Shown one piece after another: positions 31,988 through 51,494 of a DNA stretch of 64,000 nt (its first letter is position 1; every line of letters begins with the position of its first letter). A model generated the notes under the pieces. It ran no database searches, had not been told where the DNA came from, and saw only the letters and a program-made list of their open reading frames with translations. Source of the stretch: Asterias amurensis. Taxonomy: Eukaryota > Echinodermata > Asteroidea > Forcipulatida > Asteriidae. The stretch spans positions 3,782,001 to 3,846,000 of the forward strand of contig NC_092663.1 of NCBI RefSeq assembly GCF_032118995.1. Reading direction: 5' to 3'. The translations under genes and the position numbers were made by a program.

Positions 31988-32853
31988 TACCGTGTGTCTT
32001 TAAAAACAAAATTTTTGAAATGGCTGCCGAAAAAAAAGTATATGATTCGGGAGGAAAAGGTTTAGGCGCATGAATAGCTAATGGTCTCAACTTTCACATG
32101 GCACCCAAAAGTCCGAAAGTAATTGATGATTGGTTGAACACTTTTGTGAAGGGTTGAAAATTAGGCTGCGCAGGAATTAGCCTTCCCTTTGTGAGAGATA
32201 GTCCTTTGTAGCTTACAACATTCGATCCAAGATTTCGGCTACTTCAGGTCAATGTGTAACCTGAAGAATAAGTAGCCAACATCTGTGACATTCATGTTTT
32301 CAACAAGCCGTATTTGAGTTATCATTTTACTTAATCCCACCTTATCATTAAGAAAAAATAATAAAATGTTCAATTCATCTTTCAATGACTGAAATGTGGG
32401 GTGAAGGTTTTTATTCAAAGTCACAGATGTGAAAAAACACAATTTGTAACATGGAAGTTGCAACATGTACCATCACCCCATCCTGACTCCCGTGATCACA
32501 CCACTGAGTCTACCAGGGGAAGTTTCAATGCTACAAGAACAGAAATGCAGTTCCTGTTCACTCATGAAAAAAAAATTGTTTAATAAACCATAAAATTCAC
32601 TCAGCAAACCCAAACTGATCGCATTTGATCATGAATTTATCAAGGAAGGCTAATTCCTGCACAGCGTATTTTCCTACCCTTCACAAAAGTGAGTAGTGCT
32701 CACCCAGGCATTAATTATTTTTCTGACTTTTTGGCGTCATATGAAAGTTGAGATCATTAGCTATCCATACACAAAAACATTAAGCTCCAGAATCGTATAT
32801 TTTTTATTCGGCAGCCATTTCAAAGGTGTATAGTTTTTTTGAGACACCCGGTA
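31988..32853. mobile_element. Foldback element with arms of about 200 bases
   Basis: The left arm starts TACCGTGTGTCTTTAAAAAC, AATGGCTGCCGAA, then CTAATGGTCTCAACTTTCA and AGGAATTAGCCTTCCCTTT. The right arm is the inverse, ending GAGACACCCGGTA. TA at both ends would fit a TA target. The middle (32230-32590) is unique and noncoding except for a small hairpin at 32243-32265. Confidence 0.8.
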
Positions 32854-33180
32854 TGTTTTATAAGACAAGTCATGGTTTCTTGTATTAGTAAGTGTGAAAG
32901 TTAAACACGCATTGTTCAATCTGACTTGTAAGGAGACAAACCAAAGCAATAGCATACAATTGTCATTTGCATTGCAGCCCTTTGCTAACACCCCACCCCC
33001 CGTAGTTTAGCTCATACACTATCTGTTTTGCCCTTAAATAACAATGTTCAGCACCTGAAACTTTCGGTATAAATGTGAAGACAAAGGAGTCTTACCGAGA
33101 AGAAATTATGCTTGGGCCTACCTGCCATTTTTAGAATAATATTCATTCTGAACTACCACATAGCACAAAGCACATCGCAC
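32854..33180. other. Intergenic, nothing recognised
   Basis: No coding, repeat or structural signal was seen. Confidence 0.35.
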
Positions 33181-33720
33181 ATCAACGGTGCTTCAAGTAT
33201 CTAATCCGCGCGGGGTTTTATTTATTTGTTGTCTTCATATTATGTTTCACGGCAAGTTTGATTAATTCCTTCGTCTCCCAACAACACTGTATTTTCTTGG
33301 CAACGAACGCATTAACGTCGGCGATTAAATGTTGACTTTAAACAATTACGTGTACGAATCGCCGTTGGTATCGAAGACGATATTGTTAGTCTTTTGTTAT
33401 ACATCATGCATGAATAAAAGACAACTGTCTCTCTGGACTAATCAAAGTAGAGCAACATCGTAAAAGGATGTACAATTCTCACGATTGATCGTTAATTCAA
33501 GGATAACTTCGTTGGCTGCTGCAAACAAATAATTAGGTTAATTAAAAATATCAAAATTACCTATCCGGCGTAATTGGCAAACCGGCTCGTCAAATTTCAA
33601 CAGGGCCAGTTAAACGCCGATAATAGGCATGACGGGTTGGCCTATACTGTTTTAACAGCAATTAGCCATAATTGGTCATAGTTATGAAGTACCAATTAAT
33701 AAAGTTATTGGACTTCTATA
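33180..33720. promoter_or_regulatory. Candidate conserved noncoding segment
   Basis: Repeat-free unique sequence with several homeodomain-type words (AATAATTAGGTTAATTAAAA, GCAATTAGCCATAATTGG) and CG-containing patches (CTAATCCGCGCGGGG, CCGGCGTAATTGGCAAACCGG). It has no coding potential. This is only a guess at an enhancer. Confidence 0.25.
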
Positions 33721-34445
33721 TATAGTCAAAAATTAGTTGTTATTTCTTTTACTTTACTGAATATTATATTTATGCAAAATCCATACCTTTTCTTCCTGAT
33801 TAGACTTTTCTTTTCCTTCTTGAATTTTAAGCAGCGGATCTAAAGGAGATGAAAGCTGATATAATAAATGGACATTTTCTGGGTCAAATTCTCCAAATTT
33901 TGGGGTTTGTTCTTGTCCTGGAATTGATGTTTTTTTATTTACATTGGATGCTCATTTTAAGTACAATATGCAACAGTGTTGCCATGCATAAACAGGGATG
34001 GGAGTAATTTCTGACACACAAAGAATCTGAAACTGGGATTCAGAGGTTACATTTAAAATGACGGCTATCCCACCTTGTGATAACAGAATCCAAGAAGCTT
34101 TTGGGAACAGTATCTTCAGTGCTGGAGAAGTAGATGAAAGAGCATGCGTTATTTTATTTGGAAAAATACAGGGTTTCTATAACTACATAGTACTTTCTAT
34201 TATATTGAAATTCAATCTAATCGACTTGTTAATAGCCACACTGCAGATGATTTCGTCCCGGCCTAGTTCCAATCGACTAGTGCGAATTTGAGACTAAAAC
34301 CTGAAGAGGGTATAGACTTTAAAGTGTCTGAATTCAGAAAAAAGTTTCATCCCTTCTTTGAACACATTTTAAAAACAAGCCGTTCTCACAGGTGTGATGT
34401 ATTCTGTGATTTCCGAATTCTGTGGTGAAAGTAAAACCTACAATC

Positions 34446-34560
34446 AGGCCCCCATTAAGCTTGTATAATCACAGAAATGTTTTGCTTAGCATAAATAGGT
34501 TACCATCAAAAATTTCCAGCATAATTTTCTGCTGAACAGCTTAATGAAATTGGGTCATGG
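34446..34560. mobile_element. GGGCCC inverted-repeat element, decayed
   Basis: GTTTTGCTTAGCATAAATAG and GCTTAATGAAATTGGGTC resemble the arms of 12208-12435. Confidence 0.5.
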
Positions 34561-34601
34561 TTGTTAGAAGCCATGTATTTAACAACAATATTAAACTAAC
34601 A

Positions 34602-34978
34602 AAGGCACTGTACACGTTAGGTACTTGTCAAAGACCAGTGTTTGCATCACTTGGTGTATCCCACCATAAGCATAAAATAACAAGTCTGTGAAAATTTGGG
34701 CTCAATTGGTCATCGAAGTTGCGAAAAAAATTATGAAATAAAAAACACTCATGTTGGACGAGTTTGTGTGCTTTCAGATAGGAATAAAAGACTTCTGGCT
34801 AGAAGTCTTTGATTATTTTAGTGAGAACATACCTCTTTCTCAAAAACTACAATACTTCAGAGGGAGTCTTTTCCCACAATGTTTTATACAATCAACAGCT
34901 CTCCAATGCTTCTACAAAGTCTGTTTTTAAGTTCATACTTGTTTTGAGTTATTACCAAACGTGTACCTTCCCTTTAAA
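34602..34978 (-). mobile_element. TTAA hairpin element, subfamily B
   Basis: Left end AAAGGCACTGTACACGTTAG, right end AACGTGTACCTTCCCTTTAA. Centre AAAGACTTCTGGCTAGAAGTCTTT (34787-34810). Confidence 0.8.
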
Positions 34979-35149
34979 GCGGTGTCATAATAATATACAT
35001 GTTCAACAGTTTCATGAAATTTATAGGACCATGGTTCTCACGCCAGCTACTCGCTGTATAAAGATTGTGTTTAATGACACTTCAGTTCTTAAAATTCACT
35101 CGAATCTGTTAATATAATATGGAAATTGGTTGTCCACTTAAATTTATCA

Positions 35150-37369
35150 CAGGTAGCAATTCCAGAGTAAGACCAGCATATGTGTAACAGATTCGGCCTC
35201 CTTACTTCGGCATGGGACTTTAGACCCACACTTACAAGAAATAAATGAGACATTCTGAAACGTGATTAGATTTTTAATAATGAAGCACAAGAGTTTAGAT
35301 GTTGACAAAGCTATCCAAAAAACAAAGGCCGGTCTTTTTCTTAACACTTCCTTGAATTTAAGATTGATCGAGTGTAACATTGGTTGATAATTGAACGGGA
35401 AGAAGGCGGTGGTGCATAATATGTAACGGGAGACACGTGTTTTTATTCTCACACGTATGTCTTAGATAATACTAATATTGTCCCAATATTCTGAAGTATA
35501 CACGTGGGGCGAAGCCCTGCACTGTTGATGGCTATAATCTTATTCAGAATCCGTGACAATGAAATCAATTTTTGATATCAGGCTTAGTTTTGCCCATAGT
35601 ATTTTTAACGTACAAGAATATGAGTCCGACAGCGTTTCTTTAGAAACTACACATTTTTATTCTCACTATTTGTTCATTGTCTGCCAGTTTAAAAGTAATT
35701 GTTTCCATATGGATAAGAGTATTATATTAGGTCAGACAGAGTTTTCATTAAAGTCTTCTGTTAGGCCTATCTCTATTTGTTCATTGTCTGCCGCTTAAAC
35801 ACTATGTATTCTTTCAATCTAATGTTTTCTGAATGATCAAAACAAGCATGAATATTTTCTATGGGAATTGTGTACACTATACCACAAAAAATGCATAAAT
35901 TAACTTGCCTATGCAAAAACATGGAACAAAAGTAAACGCACTTATTGGAGGAAAAATAAATTAGTACACCGTCTTCATTCTAATCAAGAACATAATTGTG
36001 CGAGGGGTTTTTCATGCCTGTCATCAGGAGTCAATCGGGGATAATGCTTCTCAATAATTGCGAGTTTTTAAGAGGTCCCTTGTCCAACATTGAAATCTAC
36101 ATATTTTAGTATGCCAAATGGAACCAATACGCTGTCATTGTTTGACACTGCAAGCGGACTTTCTAATTAAAAGTGTTGCAGTGTGTCCCAAAAGAATATA
36201 AATGAGTATTTCTCTAGCACCCAGTATGACAAAATGATGAACGATTTTCCTACTCATTTTCAGTCCGTGGTGACAAATTGACTGTGCGAACATGTTGATC
36301 TTTAACACGCTCTTGTCTTGTAATTGTTTTCTGAAATTTGACGAATGTGGAAAAAACTAATTTAAAGGGTATTTTTATGCCGTTGTTTTTTAAGGAGTGC
36401 CCAAAGATATGTTTTTCTTTTCTTCAAATGAAACAGAAGCAGGCAGTTTTTCAATGATAATAAAGTGGTTTTCTTCTTTTTGCACTTTAACCAAACTAAA
36501 ATATAACAAAGTAAAATCAAAACAAATCAACTAAAGCACTAAACTCGACTACTACAAACAAATTTGTACATTGGCTTTAACAAGCAAGTATTTACACATT
36601 TTTTTGTCATGAGAAGTTTAAAATTACGTTAACAAAGAAAATCACGAAATGTATGAGAAAGTCATGGGACACATCAAATAAACACTTAATTTTCCCATCC
36701 GAAGGGTAAATGTTCACTACTTCAGAATGTAATATTTAATAAAGAAAAATGTAACACAACTTGGATGTTCAGATCAGGTACTTTTTTAAGCATGCAACAT
36801 TTGGTGCCATGGAAACAAGGGGCAATAGGTTTAACCTCCTTGTGCTTACTTTTTTTTAAAACGCCCCACACCAACATACATGAACACCTACAAAAAAGTT
36901 AATCCTCAGGAGAGCCAAAACATTAACCCTATCTTTCTTAATAGTAAAAATAAAACTATTATGATATCATATGCACTCAGTATACCTAAATATCAATTTT
37001 GTTGTACTGGCCAAAAAGTGACCGTTAAGACATATCAAACAATCTAGAACATTTCCTTTTTTAACAATAACCTAAATTTGTTTTATGTTTTATGTGATGT
37101 CCACCACCAACACTGCCAGCCCCCCCCCCCCCGGCCGATTACACTTCCTGTGCTCTTTCATTGTGACTCCCCATCAACAAGGTCATTTTATCTAGGGCAT
37201 TGTCATCACTAAATTGACTTCCAGCCATAGCCTGCTGCAACAACAAACAAAGCAACTTAATATATATTGCATGGATAGGACTTTATGCTAACCTACCTTG
37301 TTGATGTTCCCTTCAACTCTGGTTATCTGTTCTACTGATCAGGTACAGCTAGCCTATCTCCAGTTGGAT
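35150..37369. other. Intergenic and 3' flank of MMTAG2, nothing recognised
   Basis: No family seen elsewhere in the window and no coding signal. The MMTAG2 3' UTR must lie in the upper part. A minus-strand ATTAAA at 36735-36740 is one possible polyadenylation signal. A C-run sits at 37122-37132. Confidence 0.35.
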
Positions 37370-37748
37370 CTATCTACGTCTACTTGATCTGTCCTCTCTA
37401 TGGCCTATGGGACTTCTCTCTCTGCTTTTATAATGCGTGTTTTTAGGTTTTCTGGGCGGGGAGGTTGATTCTGATCTATCTCTGTGTCTTGAACGGTAAT
37501 CTTCTGAGTGTCTATGTGAGTGCTTTGTGCTCTTATCCAGTGAATTGGAATAAGTCCCTTTTCTATTTGCATAATCTCTTTCTTTATGCTTTGAGATCAT
37601 CTCATCCGACTGCCTTGATTGGTGAGTACCTCTTGATGTTGACTTTTCATATGAGTTTGTCCTCCTGGGCTCATTCTCAGTGTGTGACTTTCGCTGCTTC
37701 ACTCTGCGTTGTTCTTCATCATCATGACTACTGCTGTGGAATTTCCTT
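37370..37748 (-). CDS. MMTAG2: MMTAG2 exon 6: RS-like tail and stop
   Basis: Encodes [16 protein letters not shown] to [11 protein letters not shown]. Rich in Arg, Ser, His and Asp, with RS and RD pairs. Acceptor GTTCTTTTGCAG; stop TAG at 37370-37372. Confidence 0.88.
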
Positions 37749-40700
37749 CTGCAAAAGAACAAATTTATCATCAGCCATGTAGTACTACTGCTAATGAAAG
37801 TTAAATTTGATGTTTTTGCCATATTTTCAAAATAAGGACAGTTTAACTACATTGGATGGCCCAATTTTTGCTGTGAACAAACTACAAAATATCAATTGGC
37901 AACCATTCATGTCAACCCGAAATGAAATGTGTCAATCTATAAAAACAGCAGTTTAACATTTTAATCCTTAATGTTTTCTTCAAATTGGCCACAAATTGTG
38001 TGCACTTTTAAAGACTGCACAGAAATTGCTACCTAAACACTCACCATAATGGTTTTTTTTTTTACGAGTGTACAAATGAGGGCTAGAAGGAAAAAGCAAT
38101 CAGCCACACTTCATGAACTCTTAAAGGTCAAGATGGTTGTCAACAAAATAAACCAATCGATCTGAATAAAAGCACAGCATACTTTGCTTGGGGAGGGGGG
38201 GGGGGGGCAACTACTGGTCCAGGTTTCATAAAATGACCAAGTAATTGATGTGGTGTCATGCCAGCAGTATACGGGCATTGACAAATTAAATACTCACATA
38301 ACCATGAGGAGCCCCATGTGACGTAATTTATATGTCGCATTTTGAAAATCCTCCTAAAAATAAAAATAGTAAGCCCAACACCAACTACAAGACCCACTGT
38401 GACATAGACCTTTGATAGCTGGCTAGACCAACATGCACTTCATTCTTTTGCGATGAATTAGTACCTAGTATTTGCAATAAGGTCTATAATGGGAGCGTTC
38501 GTTTAGCTGCCCTGAGTCGACCCCGCAGTGCTCACTCGGTCACTCGGGTGAGCCCCTGACAGCAGCTAATTGAACGATCACACTCCCCCTCTCGTGGTGA
38601 TGGCATGTAACTCAGGTCACCCCCCTGGTGACCCACTCCACAAGCATGGCACTGTGGGCTGACCCTGGTGAGCCCCGTCAAAGCTATTCCAACGTACCGT
38701 GGCAGACCGGGGTCGACCTAGGGAAGCTAAACGAACGCACCCATTATTATTAATTTTGGCTTTGGTTTTTACCCATTCACTCATGTGTGTTAGCACTGTT
38801 ACCTCAGAACTTCCCCCCCCCCACCCCCAAGTCCTGTGGAAAAAATAACACAGCCATGTTACTCAGGTGGGATTTGAACCCACGACCCTTGCAATTCTAG
38901 AGCAGTGTCTTACCAACTAGGTCTATTATTGTGACATAAGTAGCGCCCTCTGCTGTCATACCTATTAAATTCTGCAGCCGTTGCTTAATCTCCTCTACTA
39001 CAACACCCACCCACTTATTATTCAGAAACATTTAATCAACCTGAAAGCAGTAACTAAGAAAATCTCACCTTTGGGTCAGCCTTTCTTCCTCAGAATCAGC
39101 TGAACTGGATGAATCAGATTCACTTGATGAGTCTGAAGAACTTGACTCTGAACTAGATTCCGAACTGGAGACGTTACGACGTTTCTTCTTCTTCTTTCCT
39201 TTTGTCTTTTTAGATTTCTTTTGTTTCTCCTTTCGTTGTTTTTTCTTCTTTCTTTTTTCTTTGTGAGATCTGAAAACAGAGCAAAAGTATTTGAAGAAGA
39301 AACTGTTATTAAAACTGCTGATAAGTCATAATGTTGATAAAGGAATAAATACCGACAGCAAATACTATTCCCTCAATGATAAAAATATTCCTACCGTTTA
39401 GAATTTCTTTTGGACGCATGCTCTGTCTCAACTCTTGAGGTTTGACTTGGTGGCTGGATATACTATAACGAAACAAAAAACAAGCAAATAAAGTTCCAAG
39501 AAACAAAACAGCTTTGAATAAAAACAAGGTGTATCCCACAACTCTCCAAATCTCATTTTAAACTGACAAATTATAAAGTATTCCCAATGGAATCAGAAAC
39601 AGTGACTGTGACTGTGTTAAATATGGGAGGTTAGGTTGGTGTAGTGAAAGTCAGGCAAGTGTGAGTGTCTTGCCTGACTTTCCACCTCTGGGTTACCAGT
39701 TTGAATCCCACCGGGGACAGAATGGGGATTGTGTTTTCAGTCCCTACATTTTATACAGCATGGGTTTTCCCTGGAATAATTATATGGGGTTTGCTTCCCA
39801 CATCTAAAATTGAAACTTCCTCATTATTTTTTTTCCTTTGGGTTCTTGGCTAGTGCAGTCCTCAAGTTCGCTTTTCCCAGAGTCCTTGGCTTTACAAACA
39901 AAGTCAATAAATTAAACGAAATATCAGCTTACCTGTGATGAAGCTGCCGCTTGTGGGGAGGTTTTCACAACCTTCTGTCCCCTGAAAACAATTGAAATAA
40001 AAATATTACGTCAATAAACAAGTATGCATGACAGTACCAGCTTTGTTGTAGTGAGTTTGAAATATCATGAAAGAATGTGGACCATATTGGTGTGACCAGA
40101 ACCGACCAGTAAAGTGTTAGTCTCAAGTCAAGCAGTCTCCACCATCATGAACATAGTGGAAACCCCGTCACTCTGTTTTCACTGTTTTAAAACATCAGAC
40201 TTTGGACATGCATCATTATACAATTGTTGCACGCTGGGACGGGTCCATGGCGTTTTGTACACTCGAGGGGGAAATGGCACCGAGGCGAAGCCGAGGGTGC
40301 CATTTTCCCTCGAGGGTGTACAAAACCCATGGACCCCAGTCACAACGTGCAACAATTGTTTTGTTATACCTTTGTATAATTGTTATTCCTCTTCTCGAAG
40401 TTCTGTGGTCATCTTCAAACATTACGACGGACTATTCATTGTTTAATAAGCAGACGAACGAGAAACAATTCCCTCGAACCCGCGGGTGTTTCGTACACAG
40501 CGCGAGATCGACCAATGCTGGGAACGATCAAGGTGATGTACACCGGTGTACATCACTTTTCATGTTACCCGGCCCGTCGCGAGCCATGTAACATGGGTTT
40601 TTGTTGCGCGTCACATGATTGGTTTTCGACCAATCAAACTTCACAGTTTGTTACCGAGGTATAACAATCAAAATTGTTTGCCATGAACTTGGATTATATC

Positions 40701-42236
40701 CAATTGGAGGTAATTGGATTATTGGAGGTAATCCATAGATATGGCATAAGCCTACACGTACCTAAATGTAAGGATCTGATCTCAAATTGATATTTCTTTA
40801 ACAAAAGTGTACACTTCAAGCGACCCCTTGCATTATGCACAAACTCAAACAGCGCCCTCACTCTTCATGAGGTCAGTCACTGAAGACCAATATCATTAGC
40901 TGAGAGTTGAGCATGGTGGGTACACACATGATGCACCATTGTTTGACTTCACTCTTCAATTTTCATGAGGTCAGTCAATGCATAATTCATGTAGCTAAGA
41001 GTTGAGCATGGTGGGTTCATGCACATTTCCTTGCTTGACCTCAGCAACGTCAGCCAATGCATATGTATTTGCAAACACACATACATGTGTGTTTGCAAAT
41101 ACATATACATGTAGGCCCTTTTTGAAACCACGGCTACGGCTTTGGATTCGGCTTCAGGCTCCATCCTCTCCTCTGAGCGTGTATGAACAGCATGCGCAAT
41201 ATTGTCACAAAACAACCGCTAGGCCTTACTAGCCTGAGCTGAATCCAAAGCCAACCAAAGCCATGGTTCCGAAATAGGGCCATTGAAGGTTGGACACTCT
41301 ACTTACAGTGCTGCCATCATGGCTTCCTTTTCAGCCTGTTTGACTTTCTGACGCTCGTCATTAAGACTACTTTCTTTATCCTTCCTATCCTTACTGAACC
41401 ATTGCAGATCTTTTCCATCTTGCCAACGTCCAACTGGGGCTTTCAAAGAGTGGCCTGAAATGAGTACCAAAATTAAAAACAAATCATTATTTTATCAGTG
41501 TGTTTTAAAGTATTTGGCTACATGTAGTTGCTCTCTTCTTAAGTGGTGGCAAGATACAGGATACGGACGGAAAGTCTTTATTGTAAGTTTAAGTTTAAAA
41601 TTAAAATTTCGCACATCCAGCCACAACTTTTTACCATGTTGCTTTTTATCCGACAGTGTCCGGTTATCTCCCTTCTTATTCTTAATAAAAATAATATTAT
41701 AGGCCCTAGGGCCTAATATATTTTATAATTTATTATTTAGTTAAATTAGGGATAACTTTCCGTATGGGGCCACCACTTTTTCACCCTTTATTTACAAAAT
41801 GGGATTTCTCATTGAGGTAAATTAGAATTAGATTAGATAGGCACTACTACTAGTACTATTATAATTATTTCATATCAAATGAAAAAGTGGTGGCGCCGTA
41901 CGGAAACTTTTCCAGTCGAGGAAAAGTTTCAATAATTAACCACACAACAACCGAAATGCAGTACAACAACAAAATTAACAAAAAATAATAGTTCAAAACT
42001 TCTCCCCTGCACACGCACCCCATGCTGGCCACCATTACAAGACACGGACAAGACTCAAGTCGATGCACCACGCACGTGTTTTTTTCCACAAAAAAAGGGG
42101 GAAGTCACAAACACGAACAAAAGTCAAGACAAAAATACCAACCTAAATAATACTCTCTGTCTTTGTCTGTCTTCACACTGTCCCATGTGAACTGGTCAGC
42201 ACCACCTCTCGTTCCTCCTCGGGGAATGTAATACAT
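37370..42236 (-). CDS. MMTAG2: MMTAG2 / C1orf35 orthologue (multiple myeloma tumour-associated protein 2)
   Basis: Six coding exons (42143-42236, 41307-41454, 39933-39981, 39395-39462, 39069-39269, 37370-37748) join in phase to about 312 residues; the human protein has about 263. The N-terminus [18 protein letters not shown] then [18 protein letters not shown] is the family signature. It is followed by DLQWFSK and a helical REK-rich stretch ending EAMMAALGQKVVK. Then come a Lys/Arg block ([14 protein letters not shown]), a Ser/Asp/Glu run (about 155-185) and an Arg/Ser-rich tail. The RS-like tail and basic blocks suggest a nuclear, RNA-processing-associated protein. The family's molecular role is poorly known. 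Head to head with PSMD11 across 385 bp. Confidence 0.92.
38490..38743. mobile_element. TGGGTGCGTTCG inverted-repeat element, long copy
   Basis: Left end TGGGAGCGTTCGTTTAGCTG, right end AGCTAAACGAACGCACCCA. GC-rich centre with GGTGAGCCCC and GGTGACCC repeats. Lies in MMTAG2 intron 5. Confidence 0.85.
38755..38945 (-). mobile_element. tRNA-derived SINE, antisense
   Basis: Reading the minus strand: ACCTAGTTGGTAAGACACTG (box A-like), then GGGTTCAAATCCCACCTGAG (box B), TAACATGGCTGTGTTATTT and a tail. The cloverleaf is not sound, so it is not a tRNA gene. Confidence 0.7.
39069..39269 (-). CDS. MMTAG2: MMTAG2 exon 5: basic block and acidic Ser run
   Basis: Lys/Arg-rich segment ([16 protein letters not shown]) followed by about 30 residues of Ser/Glu/Asp, typical casein-kinase-2 substrate composition. 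Acceptor CTGTTTTCAG, donor AAAG|GTGAGA. Confidence 0.88.
39395..39462 (-). CDS. MMTAG2: MMTAG2 exon 4
   Basis: Encodes [20 protein letters not shown]. Acceptor CGTTATAG is weak in pyrimidines; the phase agrees on both sides. Confidence 0.72.
39631..39900 (+). mobile_element. tRNA-derived SINE
   Basis: GGTTGGTGTAGTGAAAGTCA (box A-like), GTTACCAGTTTGAATCCCAC (box B), then GGGTTTTCCCTGGAATAATT and CTTCCCACATCTAAAATTG. Located in MMTAG2 intron 3, antisense to the gene. Confidence 0.65.
39933..39981 (-). CDS. MMTAG2: MMTAG2 exon 3
   Basis: Encodes [17 protein letters not shown], matching LGYKNVKKQPTGLS-type sequence of the human protein. Acceptor TTGTTTTCAG, donor ACAG|GTAAGC. Confidence 0.88.
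40205..40675. mobile_element. GC-rich hairpin element
   Basis: Inner palindrome: ACAATTGTTGCACGCTGGGA / GTCACAACGTGCAACAATTG, GTGTACAAAACCCATGG and its inverse, and a GGCACC/GGTGCC core near 40290. Right part: GTGATGTACACCGGTGTACATCAC and GATTGGTTTTCGACCAATC. Ends near TTATACAATTG and GGTATAACAAT. Confidence 0.7.
40843..41035. repeat. Diverged tandem duplication, about 105-base unit
   Basis: TTCATGAGGTCAGTCACTGA then GAGTTGAGCATGGTGGGT recur as TTCATGAGGTCAGTCAATGC and GAGTTGAGCATGGTGGGT. In MMTAG2 intron 2. Confidence 0.75.
41113..41284. mobile_element. Inverted-repeat element (TAGGCCC ends)
   Basis: GGCCCTTTTTGAAACCACGG, GGCTTTGGATTCGGCTTCAGG; the inverse on the right is AGCTGAATCCAAAGCC, CATGGTTCCGAAATAGGGCC. 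Confidence 0.75.
41307..41454 (-). CDS. MMTAG2: MMTAG2 exon 2
   Basis: Encodes [20 protein letters not shown] to [11 protein letters not shown]. Acceptor CTCATTTCAG, donor CACT|GTAAGT. Confidence 0.92.
41751..41920. mobile_element. Inverted-repeat element (AACTTTCCGTATGG)
   Basis: AACTTTCCGTATGGGGCCAC then CACTTTTTCACC on the left; GAAAAAGTGGTGGCGCCGTA then CGGAAACTTTTCC on the right. In MMTAG2 intron 1. Confidence 0.75.
42143..42236 (-). CDS. MMTAG2: MMTAG2 exon 1
   Basis: ATG at 42234-42236. Encodes [18 protein letters not shown] and on to DREYYL; G|GTTGGT donor, phase 1. Confidence 0.9.
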
Positions 42237-42621
42237 AACTAAATAGTATTTTACCAACAAAAACACTTAGTATAACCAAACGTTTCTGACAGCAAAAGTT
42301 CCACTCCAAACAGACGACATTTCCTAAAATTTGTGACGTGAACTTATGGGGATTTCCTTCTCCATGCAATTCAGTGATGTCAACTCAGTTTTGTTAGACT
42401 GGTATAATATACACTTTGTAGTTAAAATTAGTTCTATTGGAGTCTTCTATTGGAGTCTGGGTATAGTTCTACAGACCTACCGCTAAGGCATGGGTTCTGT
42501 AAGTAAACGAATGGCACAGACAGAAGACTGGTACCCGCTGTCGAACTTTTCATTTTACAACACTAGATCAATGAGACGTACGAGTAACCAATTGAATGCA
42601 GCATTGGCAAAATTAGTCAAG
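42237..42621. promoter_or_regulatory. Shared divergent promoter of MMTAG2 and PSMD11
   Basis: 385 bases separate the two start codons. No TATA box stands out. Two inverted CCAAT boxes (ATTGG) lie in a direct repeat, TATTGGAGTCT, at about 42437-42459. This architecture is typical of housekeeping divergent pairs. Confidence 0.6.

Positions 42622-51494
<8,873 letters not shown>

Noticed and set aside
37370-37822. Single-exon reading of the RS-rich frame as its own gene
   Set aside because: It joins in phase to five upstream exons matching MMTAG2. The first residues of the open frame lie before the acceptor.
42490-42621. In-frame upstream ATG that would extend PSMD11 by 44 residues
   Set aside because: The extension has no counterpart in PSMD11 proteins, and the family start coincides with a TISU-like context at 42622.
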